DNA from: Marinobacter zhejiangensis
GTDB lineage: Bacteria > Pseudomonadota > Gammaproteobacteria > Pseudomonadales > Oleiphilaceae
Direction of reading: 5' to 3'
Assembly: GCF_900114775.1 (NCBI RefSeq)
Contig: NZ_FOUE01000003.1
Location: 577,019 to 641,018, forward strand
DNA: 64,000 nucleotides
Shown here: positions 26,060-33,325 of the stretch, piece by piece
How positions within the stretch are numbered: position 1 is the stretch's first letter
Layout of the letters: each line of letters opens with the position of its first letter
Notes under the pieces: model-generated
Database searches by the model: none
What the model was told of the DNA's origin: nothing
Seen by the model: only the letters and a program-made list of their open reading frames with translations
Position numbers and translations under genes: made by a program

Positions 26060-26451
26060 GAAAAGTTCCGACTAAAGGTGAGTTTTATCCAACTTACGGA
26101 CAGATGGTGCTCCATGGTTAGGATTATGTCATTGCTGAGAGCCGGTTTCATGTCGGTATTGCTGCGATCGTTCCGGCATCGCCAGCGCAGGGCTTTGTGC
26201 TAGTCTCAGAGGACGTGCCTTTACTTGAGGCACGGTTTGCCCGCTGTCCAAAGTAGCACTTTTTAGAGTTGTTGCTCTAATTAAATCAATGACATAGAGA
26301 GCAAAAGCTCTAATAAAGTTCGATACTTGTAGGCTGCACTAAAGTACAATGCGAACCGTTTTAGGGGTCAACCAAACGCTTGTTTAAGGTTGAGGCATGC
26401 CTTGCGGCATCGCGAAAAAAATAACAGAGCATTAGTCAGGATGGATATGCA
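26060..26451 (+). other. Long intergenic region upstream of the fatty acyl-CoA reductase
   Basis: This 392-bp region holds no gene. It contains a GTGCC...GGCAC hairpin near 26215-26233, the two operator-like palindromes at 26263-26312, and an AGGCATGCCT palindrome overlapping an ATGCC-TTGC-GGCAT hairpin around 26391-26410. The reductase is therefore probably subject to transcriptional and perhaps leader control. Confidence 0.5.
26263..26312. promoter_or_regulatory. Pair of operator-like palindromes before the fatty acyl-CoA reductase
   Basis: TTAGAG-N6-CTCTAA (26263-26280) and TAGAG-N8-CTCTA (26295-26312, with an inner AGAGC-AAAA-GCTCT) share the AGAG/CTCT arms. Their centres are 32 bp apart, about three helical turns, so bound dimers would face the same side. 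They do not match the FadR or PsrA sites I know. Confidence 0.5.
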
Positions 26452-28437
26452 ATGAATTATTTTTTGACGGGTGGTACTGGGTTTATCGGACGTTTCCTGG
26501 TGGACAAACTGTTGGCCAGGGGTGGTACGGTTTACCTTTTAGTCAGGGAACAGTCCGTAGACAAACTGGATCGTCTGCGGGAACGCTGGGGTGCGGATGC
26601 GGACCGGGTCCGTGCAGTAACCGGCGACCTGGCCAGCCCTGGGCTGGGCATTCAGGATGCAGTGCTTAACGACCTGAAGGGAAACATTGATCACTTTTTC
26701 CATCTTGCTGCGATCTACGACATGGGCGCAGATGAAGAGGCGCAGCAGGTTGCCAACATTGAGGGTACTCGTAATGCCCTGGATGCGGCCAAAAACCTGA
26801 ACGCGGGCTGCTTCCACCATGTTTCCTCCATCGCAGCGGCGGGCCTGTTCCGCGGTACCTTCCGAGAGGACATGTTCGAGGAAGCGGAGAAACTCGACCA
26901 TCCTTACCTGCTGACGAAACACGAATCCGAGAAGGTTGTTCGTGAAAGTTGCGAAGTGCCGTTCCGCATCTATCGTCCCGGAATGGTGATTGGCCATTCC
27001 AAAACCGGTGAAATGGACAAGGTTGACGGCCCTTACTACTTCTTCAAGATGATTCAGAAGATTCGTCATGCACTGCCGCAATGGGTTCCGACCATCGGCA
27101 TCGAAGGCGGTCGCCTGAACATTGTCCCGGTGGACTATGTGGTGGATGCCATGGATCACATCGCCCACACAGAAGGCGAGGATGGCAACTGTTTCCACCT
27201 GGTGGACCCTGAGCCCAACAAAGTGGGTGAGGTTCTCAATATCTTCTCGGATGCCGGCCATGCTCCCCGGATGGCCATGCGGATTGACTCCCGCATGTTT
27301 GGCTTTATTCCGCCCTTTATTCGTCAGAGCCTGAAGAACCTGCCTCCGGTCAAACGGCTGACCGGTGCCGTGCTTGATGACCTGGGCATTCCACCTTCGG
27401 TGTTGTCTTTCATTAACTACCCGACGCGCTTTGACGCTCGTGAAACCGAGCGGGTCCTGAAAGACAGTGGCATCGAGGTGCCGCGTCTTGAAGACTACGC
27501 CGCAGTGATCTGGGACTTCTGGGAACGTAACCTGGATCCAGACCTGTTCAAGGACCGCACGCTGAAAGGTACCGTGGAAGGCAAGGTCTGTGTGGTAACC
27601 GGCGCTACGTCCGGTATCGGTCTTGCGGTTGCGGAAAAGCTGGCGGAAGCCGGCGCCATCCTGGTCATTGGCGCCCGTACCCGGGAAACACTGGATGAAG
27701 TGGCTGCAAGCCTGGAAGCGAAGGGTGGCAATGTCCACGCCTATCAGTGCGACTTTTCCGATATGGAAGACTGCGACCGGTTTGTGAAAACGGTCCTGGA
27801 CAACCACGGCAAGGTGGATGTGCTGGTGAACAACGCGGGTCGTTCCATCCGCCGTTCGTTGGCGCTGTCGTTCGACCGTTTCCACGACTTCGAGCGCACC
27901 ATGCAGCTGAACTACTTCGGTTCTATCCGGCTGATTATGGGATTTGCTCCGTCCATGCTGGAGAACAACCGTGGCCACGTAGTGAACATTTCCTCGATCG
28001 GCGTACTCACCAACGCACCGCGCTTCTCGGCGTATGTGGCGTCCAAGTCTGCGCTGGATGCGTTCAGTCGTTGTGCCGCGGCGGAGTGGTCTGACCGCAA
28101 CGTGACGTTCACCACCATTAACATGCCGCTGGTGAAGACGCCTATGATTGCACCGACCAAGATCTACGATTCGGTGCCCACCCTGACGCCGGAGGAAGCC
28201 GCGCAAATGGTGGCGGATGCCATCGTTTACCGGCCCAAGCGCATTGCCACCCGCCTGGGTATCTTCGCCCAGGTCATGCACGCGCTGGCACCGAAGATGG
28301 GTGAGATCATCATGAATACCGGCTACCGGATGTTCCCGGATTCTGCGGCTGCTGCTGGCAGCAAGTCCGGCGAAAAGCCGAAGGTGTCCACAGAGCAGGT
28401 GGCTTTCGCGGCAATCATGCGCGGAATCTACTGGTAA
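26452..28437 (+). CDS. Alcohol-forming fatty acyl-CoA reductase, two-domain
   Basis: A 661-residue enzyme that reduces fatty acyl-CoA (or acyl-ACP) to the fatty alcohol, via the aldehyde, with NADPH. It supplies alcohol for wax esters in Marinobacter. I recognise it as the homologue of the M. aquaeolei VT8 enzyme Maqu_2507, of the same length. The N-terminal extended Rossmann domain has GGTGFIG (7-13) and Tyr152/Lys156 in YLLTK. The C-terminal SDR domain starts with TGATSGIG near 383-390 and has YVASK with Tyr528/Lys532. The reductase domains probably perform the two steps. No wax ester synthase lies in the window. A strong terminator follows. Confidence 0.96.
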   Translation: MNYFLTGGTGFIGRFLVDKLLARGGTVYLLVREQSVDKLDRLRERWGADADRVRAVTGDLASPGLGIQDAVLNDLKGNIDHFFHLAAIYDMGADEEAQQVANIEGTRNALDAAKNLNAGCFHHVSSIAAAGLFRGTFREDMFEEAEKLDHPYLLTKHESEKVVRESCEVPFRIYRPGMVIGHSKTGEMDKVDGPYYFFKMIQKIRHALPQWVPTIGIEGGRLNIVPVDYVVDAMDHIAHTEGEDGNCFHLVDPEPNKVGEVLNIFSDAGHAPRMAMRIDSRMFGFIPPFIRQSLKNLPPVKRLTGAVLDDLGIPPSVLSFINYPTRFDARETERVLKDSGIEVPRLEDYAAVIWDFWERNLDPDLFKDRTLKGTVEGKVCVVTGATSGIGLAVAEKLAEAGAILVIGARTRETLDEVAASLEAKGGNVHAYQCDFSDMEDCDRFVKTVLDNHGKVDVLVNNAGRSIRRSLALSFDRFHDFERTMQLNYFGSIRLIMGFAPSMLENNRGHVVNISSIGVLTNAPRFSAYVASKSALDAFSRCAAAEWSDRNVTFTTINMPLVKTPMIAPTKIYDSVPTLTPEEAAQMVADAIVYRPKRIATRLGIFAQVMHALAPKMGEIIMNTGYRMFPDSAAAAGSKSGEKPKVSTEQVAFAAIMRGIYW

Positions 28438-28486
28438 GTGGCTCCATAAGGGCGTACACGCGCCCTTCGGTGACCCGTTTGAATGA

Positions 28487-28524
28487 CGAAAAAGCCCCGC
28501 AACTTCGGTTGCGGGGCTTTTTCG
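28487..28524 (+). terminator. Rho-independent terminator after the fatty acyl-CoA reductase
   Basis: A 17-bp perfect stem (28487-28503 with 28508-28524) with a TTCG tetraloop, A-rich and T-rich ends. A second hairpin without a T tract, AAGGGCG...CGCCCTT, lies at 28448-28467. Confidence 0.92.
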
Positions 28525-28650
28525 TTCCTGTCAACGTGGAGCTGTCACGGTAGCCTGTGTATAGTTCCTGCAGCGGGTTGAATTAGCTGTTTTCACCCCT
28601 ATATCTCTCGCTGACTAGATTCAGTAAGCCTGGGCTGTCAGGCCCGGGTG

Positions 28651-28659
28651 TTATCCACA
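28651..28659 (+). promoter_or_regulatory. Consensus DnaA box upstream of the peroxiredoxin gene
   Basis: TTATCCACA, an exact match to the strong DnaA box, lies 27 bases before the peroxiredoxin start. A single box may be chance or a regulatory site. Confidence 0.35.
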
Positions 28660-28685
28660 ACCAATAACCAAATGGAGATTGAACC

Positions 28686-29288
28686 ATGGGCGTACTCGTA
28701 GGCAAACCGGCTCCTGATTTTACCGTTCCAGCCGTACTGGGCGATGGCACCATCGTTGACTCGTTCAACCTGGCGGACGCTATCAAGGGCAAGCCGGCCA
28801 TCATTTTCTTCTACCCGCTGGACTTCACGTTCGTATGCCCGTCCGAGCTGATTGCTCTGGATCACCGTATGGATGCCCTGCGCGAGCGTGGCGTAGAAGT
28901 GATCAGTGTTTCCATTGACTCCCACTTCACCCACAACGCATGGCGTAACACCCCGGTGAACGACGGTGGTATCGGTCCGGTCAGCTACATCATGGCTGCC
29001 GACATGAACCACGACATCAGCCGCGCTTACGACGTTGAGTCTGAAGGTGGCATGGCTTACCGTGGCGCTTTCCTGATCGACAAGGAAGGCATGGTTCGTT
29101 CCCAGATCGTTAACGACCTGCCGCTGGGCCGTAACGTGGATGAGCTGGTTCGTCTGGTTGACGCGCTGCAGTTCCACGAAGAGCACGGCGAAGTATGCCC
29201 GGCTGGCTGGAACAAAGGCGACAAGGGCATGAACGCGTCTCCGGACGGCGTGGCCAAGTACCTGTCTGAGAACGCCGAAGGCCTGTAA
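28686..29288 (+). CDS. Typical 2-Cys peroxiredoxin (AhpC/Prx1 class)
   Basis: A 200-residue cytoplasmic peroxidase. The peroxidatic Cys51 is in DFTFVCPSE and the resolving Cys171 in GEVCPAGW. GGIG at 94-97 and a C-terminal YL resemble the motifs of peroxiredoxins sensitive to overoxidation. It reduces hydrogen and organic peroxides using thioredoxin or a similar donor. GGAG lies before the ATG. Codon choice looks strongly biased (CTG, CGT, GGT), consistent with high expression. It shares a terminator with rnt. Confidence 0.95.
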   Translation: MGVLVGKPAPDFTVPAVLGDGTIVDSFNLADAIKGKPAIIFFYPLDFTFVCPSELIALDHRMDALRERGVEVISVSIDSHFTHNAWRNTPVNDGGIGPVSYIMAADMNHDISRAYDVESEGGMAYRGAFLIDKEGMVRSQIVNDLPLGRNVDELVRLVDALQFHEEHGEVCPAGWNKGDKGMNASPDGVAKYLSENAEGL

Positions 29289-29311
29289 TTGACGCCTGGT
29301 GTTTGATGTAT

Positions 29312-29342
29312 AAAAAAACCCGCAGCTTCTGCGGGTTTTTTT
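29312..29342. terminator. Bidirectional terminator between peroxiredoxin and rnt
   Basis: A 13-bp stem (29312-29324 with 29330-29342) around a 5-base loop, with seven A's on the left and seven T's on the right. It can end transcription from both converging genes. Confidence 0.9.
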
Positions 29343-29354
29343 ATGGGGCTGGGT

Positions 29355-30014
29355 TCAGCCTTCGAACTCGTCGTCCAGCACGGGCGGAGGGAAGCCCCCA
29401 AGGTCGCGCCAGCGGTTGACGATGCCGCAGAACAGGTCCGCTGTTTTCTCGGCGTCGTAGGCTGCCGAATGGGCTTCCTTGTTGCTGAAGGGGATACCCG
29501 CAAGTTTACAGGCCTGGGCCAGAACCGTATGGCCATAGGCCAGGCCGGCCAGGGTCGCCGTATCAAAAGTCGAGAACGGGTGAAACGGATTGCGTTTGAT
29601 GTCTGCCCGCATTGCGGCGGCAAACAGGAAGTTGTGGTCGAAGGTGGCGTTATGGCCGACCAGGATCGCGCGCTTGCAGTCGTGCGCCTTAACAGACTTT
29701 CGAATGGGGCTGAAGATTTCGCTCAGCGCTTCCGTTTCCGGGACGGCTTCGCGGTCCGGGCTCCAGGGGTCAATGCCCGTGAAGTCGAGAGCCGACTGCT
29801 CCAGGTTGGCGCCTTCAAATGGATCAACGTGCTGAACGTAAGTCGCTTCGCGTCTTAGTGTGCCGTCCTCATCCATGGTCAGCAGGACTGCCGCAACTTC
29901 CAGCAGAGCGTCAGTGCGGGCATTGAAACCGCCGGTTTCCACATCCACCACCACAGGCAGATAGCCACGAAAACGGGTGGACATGGGGTGGGGCGCTTGT
30001 TGATCGTCAGTCAC
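29355..30014 (-). CDS. rnt: Ribonuclease T
   Basis: A 219-residue DEDDh 3'-5' exonuclease that trims tRNA and other stable RNA ends. Exo I has Asp24 and Glu26 (VVVDVETGG), Exo II is [13 protein letters not shown], and Exo III is [14 protein letters not shown]. The length matches E. coli RNase T (215). It follows pyrC by 51 bases, as in Pseudomonas. Confidence 0.95.
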   Translation of the reverse strand: MTDDQQAPHPMSTRFRGYLPVVVDVETGGFNARTDALLEVAAVLLTMDEDGTLRREATYVQHVDPFEGANLEQSALDFTGIDPWSPDREAVPETEALSEIFSPIRKSVKAHDCKRAILVGHNATFDHNFLFAAAMRADIKRNPFHPFSTFDTATLAGLAYGHTVLAQACKLAGIPFSNKEAHSAAYDAEKTADLFCGIVNRWRDLGGFPPPVLDDEFEG

Positions 30015-30065
30015 ATAGGCTCCTGAGAATTCGGATTGATAAATAACGGGGCTGTTCGTTGTGGA

Positions 30066-31112
30066 TTACCGCTCGGAATCCGCCAGGGACCACCTGAGTT
30101 GCTCGCCCGCCCTCAGGGGGACGATGTCGCCGCCTGCCAGGGGGAGGGACTCGGGCATGGTCCAGGCTTTCCGGACCAAGGTAATGGTGTCCTGGTTGCG
30201 TGGCAGGCCATAGAAGTCTGCACCGTTGAAGCTGGCAAAGGCCTCGAGCTTGTCGAGGATGCCCAGGTCTTCAAAGATTTCGGCATACAGTTCAATGGCG
30301 CCGTAAGCCGAGTAGCAACCGGCACAACCGCACGCCGTTTCCTTGCGATCGCGGGCATGAGGTGCCGAATCGGTGCCAAGGAAAAAGCGGGGGTTGCCGC
30401 TGACCACCGCATCCTGGAGGGCCTGTTGGTGCCGATTGCGCTTCAGGATGGGCAGGCAATACAGGTGTGGACGGATGCCCCCCACCAGCATGTGATTCCG
30501 GTTGTACATCAGGTGCTGCGGGGTCAGTGTTGCGGCCAGGTTGGCGCCGGTGTGGTTCTGGACAAACTCGGCGGAATCCGCGGTGGTGATGTGCTCAAGG
30601 ACAACCTTGAGACTGGGGAAGCGCTCGAGTGTCGGCGCCAGGACCCGATCAAGGAACACCTTTTCCCGGTCAAAGATATCGATTTCGGTGTCGGTTACCT
30701 CACCGTGCACCAGCAGGAGCATACCGCACTCGGCCATGGCCGCCAGCACATCATCAATATTGCGGATGTCGGTGACGCCAGAAGCGGAGTTGGTGGTCGC
30801 TCCGGCAGGGTAGAGCTTGGCGGCGACGATGCCGGCTGCATGGGCTTCCCGAATGTCGTCGGCGGTTGTTGCCTCGGTGAGGTAGAGCGTCACCAGGGGG
30901 GCAAAGTCATTCCCTTCTGGGCGGGCGGCCAGGATGCGCTCACGATAGGCCAGGGCTTGCTCGGCCGTTATCACGGGTGGAACCAGGTTAGGCATGATGA
31001 TGGCCCGACCAAAACAGCGGGCGCTGGCAGGGACGACGTCATTGAGGATGTCCCCATCACGGACGTGGAGGTGCCAGTCATCAGGGCGGGTTATGGTCAA
31101 GGTGTCGGTCAT
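30066..31112 (-). CDS. pyrC: Dihydroorotase
   Basis: A 348-residue enzyme of pyrimidine synthesis that interconverts carbamoyl aspartate and dihydroorotate. Zinc ligands are His14 and His16 (WHLHVRDG) and the carboxylated Lys99 ([13 protein letters not shown]); a third His set lies in VLEHITT and the catalytic Asp is in FLGTDSAPH. The length matches the E. coli class II enzyme (348). The gene order pyrC-rnt with motY divergent is that of P. aeruginosa. Confidence 0.96.
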   Translation of the reverse strand: MTDTLTITRPDDWHLHVRDGDILNDVVPASARCFGRAIIMPNLVPPVITAEQALAYRERILAARPEGNDFAPLVTLYLTEATTADDIREAHAAGIVAAKLYPAGATTNSASGVTDIRNIDDVLAAMAECGMLLLVHGEVTDTEIDIFDREKVFLDRVLAPTLERFPSLKVVLEHITTADSAEFVQNHTGANLAATLTPQHLMYNRNHMLVGGIRPHLYCLPILKRNRHQQALQDAVVSGNPRFFLGTDSAPHARDRKETACGCAGCYSAYGAIELYAEIFEDLGILDKLEAFASFNGADFYGLPRNQDTITLVRKAWTMPESLPLAGGDIVPLRAGEQLRWSLADSER

Positions 31113-31250
31113 CGAAAGCTTCCTGGTCCAGTTACACGAACGGCGTGAGTATACCAGAAGGCGTTTTTGATTGGTGGTGGATTGGTGCTAAAGAAAACGG
31201 GTTGCTTGCCGTTAAACCTCCTGTCACCGGATTTCATTGGACAAGACCCC

Positions 31251-32159
31251 ATGTTCAGGAAGAAAACAGCATCGATTATCCTCGCTCTGGGAGTAGCGGT
31301 CGGAGCGGGACCCGCTTCAGCGGGTACCTACGGTGCGGGAATCGAAAACAGCCAGTGGTATCTGGCGGAGTCGGTCTTTGGCTGTTCTCTGACCCATGAG
31401 GTGCCGGGTTATGGTAAGGCCGTGTTCAATCACCGTGCCGGCGAGTCAATGACGTTCTACCTGGAATCGGATATCCCGCTGATGCAGCCCGGTCGGGGCC
31501 GGGTAGTGGTCGAGGCACCGGTATGGCGGCCGGGAACCGCCCCCAGAAATGTCGGGGATGTGATGGTCTCTGACGGGCCGAGGCCGGTCTCCCTGGGCTC
31601 GCGGGAGAGCATGGTGCTGGTCCAGGGCCTGTTGTCCGGTATGGCGCCGACGGTGACTCGTGCTGCCTGGTATGGCAGCGAGCCTGTGAGGGTTCAGGTG
31701 TCTAACATTAATTTCGCCAACCGGTATGCCGCGTATCGTCAGTGCGTGGGTGGTTTGTTGCCGGTGAATTACGACCAGATAAAGCGCTCGCGCATCCCCT
31801 TTGCTGCCGGCAGTAGTGACCTGTCCGATGCCGACCGGCACCTGTTGGATAACATCGCCACCTATATCCTGGCGGATAGCACGGTAGAGCGTATCTTCGT
31901 GGATGGTCACAGCGACCGTTACGGTAGCCGGATTACGAACCGCGCCCTTTCTGAGGAGCGGGCGAATGTGGTTGCTGAGTACCTTCAGTATCAGGGGGTG
32001 CCCGAGGACATGATTACCGTTCGTGCCCACGGGGACCGCTTTCCTGCATCTTCCCGCGCGGCGGACAACCGGCGTGCGACCATCCGCCTGCAACGGCAGG
32101 GTGAACGGCCGGAGATGCAGCAGGCAACCGGCTACGGTGGCTCACCCAGCAATGGCTAA
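31251..32159 (+). CDS. motY: Flagellar stator-associated protein MotY
   Basis: A 302-residue periplasmic protein. The signal peptide (MFRKKTASIILALGVAVGAGPASA) supports the ATG at 31251, though the ribosome-binding site is weak. The N-terminal domain (GTYGAGIENSQWYLAESVFGC) is diagnostic of MotY's T-ring domain. An OmpA peptidoglycan-binding domain follows from about 205 (IFVDGHSDRYGSRITNRALSEERA). MotY forms the T ring that holds stators of sodium-type or Pseudomonas-type motors. It is divergent from pyrC as in Pseudomonas. Confidence 0.92.
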   Translation: MFRKKTASIILALGVAVGAGPASAGTYGAGIENSQWYLAESVFGCSLTHEVPGYGKAVFNHRAGESMTFYLESDIPLMQPGRGRVVVEAPVWRPGTAPRNVGDVMVSDGPRPVSLGSRESMVLVQGLLSGMAPTVTRAAWYGSEPVRVQVSNINFANRYAAYRQCVGGLLPVNYDQIKRSRIPFAAGSSDLSDADRHLLDNIATYILADSTVERIFVDGHSDRYGSRITNRALSEERANVVAEYLQYQGVPEDMITVRAHGDRFPASSRAADNRRATIRLQRQGERPEMQQATGYGGSPSNG

Positions 32160-32164
32160 TGGGG

Positions 32165-33091
32165 CTAGCGTATGGCCACCAGCCCTTCGAGGTGGGCACA
32201 CACGCTTTGCGCCAATGCCTTCGGGTGATAACCCCCTTCCAGCGTAGAGACCAGGCGGTCGTTGGCGTGATCGTGTGCCACGCTGGTCAGCATGTCGGTC
32301 AGCCAGCGGTAGTCCTCTGCTTCGAGGTTAAGCTCCGCCATCGGGTCGAGCCGGTGGCCGTCGAACCCTGCTGATACCAGCACCAGTTGAGGGCGGAAGT
32401 CCTGCAGCCGGTGCAGCCAGTCTCCTTCCACCCTCTTGCGGTATTCTGCGGCAGATGCGCCGGCCTCAATCGGCGTGTTGATGATATTGCCGGCTTGCTG
32501 GTAAACGTGCGAGTGCGGGTAGAACGGGTGCTGGAAACTGGAGCACATCAGTATCCGTTCATCCCCACCAACAATATCAACGGTGCCGTTGCCCTGATGC
32601 ACGTCGAAATCAACGATGGCAACCCGTTCCAGCCCGTGGAAATTCAATGCCCTCATGGCCGCCAGGCTGATGTTGTTGTAGAAGCAGAATCCCATCGACT
32701 TTGAGCGTTCGGCATGATGACCCGGGGGGCGAGCGCACACGAACGCGTTTGTCACCTGGCTGCTGAGCACCATATCCACCGCTTCGATATTGGCTCCGGC
32801 GGCCAACTTTGCGGCCCGGAGCGTGTCCGGCATCATGGCGGTGTCGGGATCGGTGAAGACCCGGCCCTGGGTCGGCTGCATCAGGTCGAGCTGATGAAGG
32901 TATCGTTCCGGGTGTACTGACAGCAGCTGGTCCCGGGTAATCTCACCAGGTCTGATCCAGTCCAGCGCCTGTTCCAGTTCGGTGTCGGCGAGGTAACTGA
33001 TGATCGCGGCCAGGCGATCGGGGGACTCCGGGTGCTCGGGCCCCATATTGTGCTTGGCACAATCGTTGTGGCTGAAGAACGCTGTTGTCAT
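32165..33091 (-). CDS. Histone deacetylase family protein (class II-like)
   Basis: A 308-residue metal-dependent deacetylase. Active-site residues are His125/His126 (RPPGHHAE), Asp163/His165 (DFDVHQGNGT) and an Asp in SAGFDGHRLDP; LEGGYH supplies the last loop. Bacterial members deacetylate acetyl-lysine proteins (AcuC-like) or acetylpolyamines. Because it is divergent from a Pat-type lysine acetyltransferase, a protein-deacetylase role is a reasonable inference. It converges on motY five bases away. Confidence 0.92.
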   Translation of the reverse strand: MTTAFFSHNDCAKHNMGPEHPESPDRLAAIISYLADTELEQALDWIRPGEITRDQLLSVHPERYLHQLDLMQPTQGRVFTDPDTAMMPDTLRAAKLAAGANIEAVDMVLSSQVTNAFVCARPPGHHAERSKSMGFCFYNNISLAAMRALNFHGLERVAIVDFDVHQGNGTVDIVGGDERILMCSSFQHPFYPHSHVYQQAGNIINTPIEAGASAAEYRKRVEGDWLHRLQDFRPQLVLVSAGFDGHRLDPMAELNLEAEDYRWLTDMLTSVAHDHANDRLVSTLEGGYHPKALAQSVCAHLEGLVAIR

Positions 33092-33325
33092 GTCGTATTA
33101 ACTATGTGCCGCTTGAAGAGTTCTTTTATTTTGCCCCATGTTAGCAGGGAACAGGGGCAGTCGCCCCGTTTCTTTGGTCGTATTCGTGCTGCGACCATCG
33201 GGCCAACTCGGGAATTACCGAATCATCACAAACTTTTGATGGGATTATCGTTTCACATCAAGTCATGAATGCCTAAGATAAGGTAAAACACGGCGCAACA
33301 ACCTGATCCGAAGGGAGTTCTGACC

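Noticed and set aside
26539..28281. A 580-codon open frame on the minus strand opposite the fatty acyl-CoA reductase
   Set aside because: It mirrors the codon bias of the real gene on the other strand and shows no protein domain.
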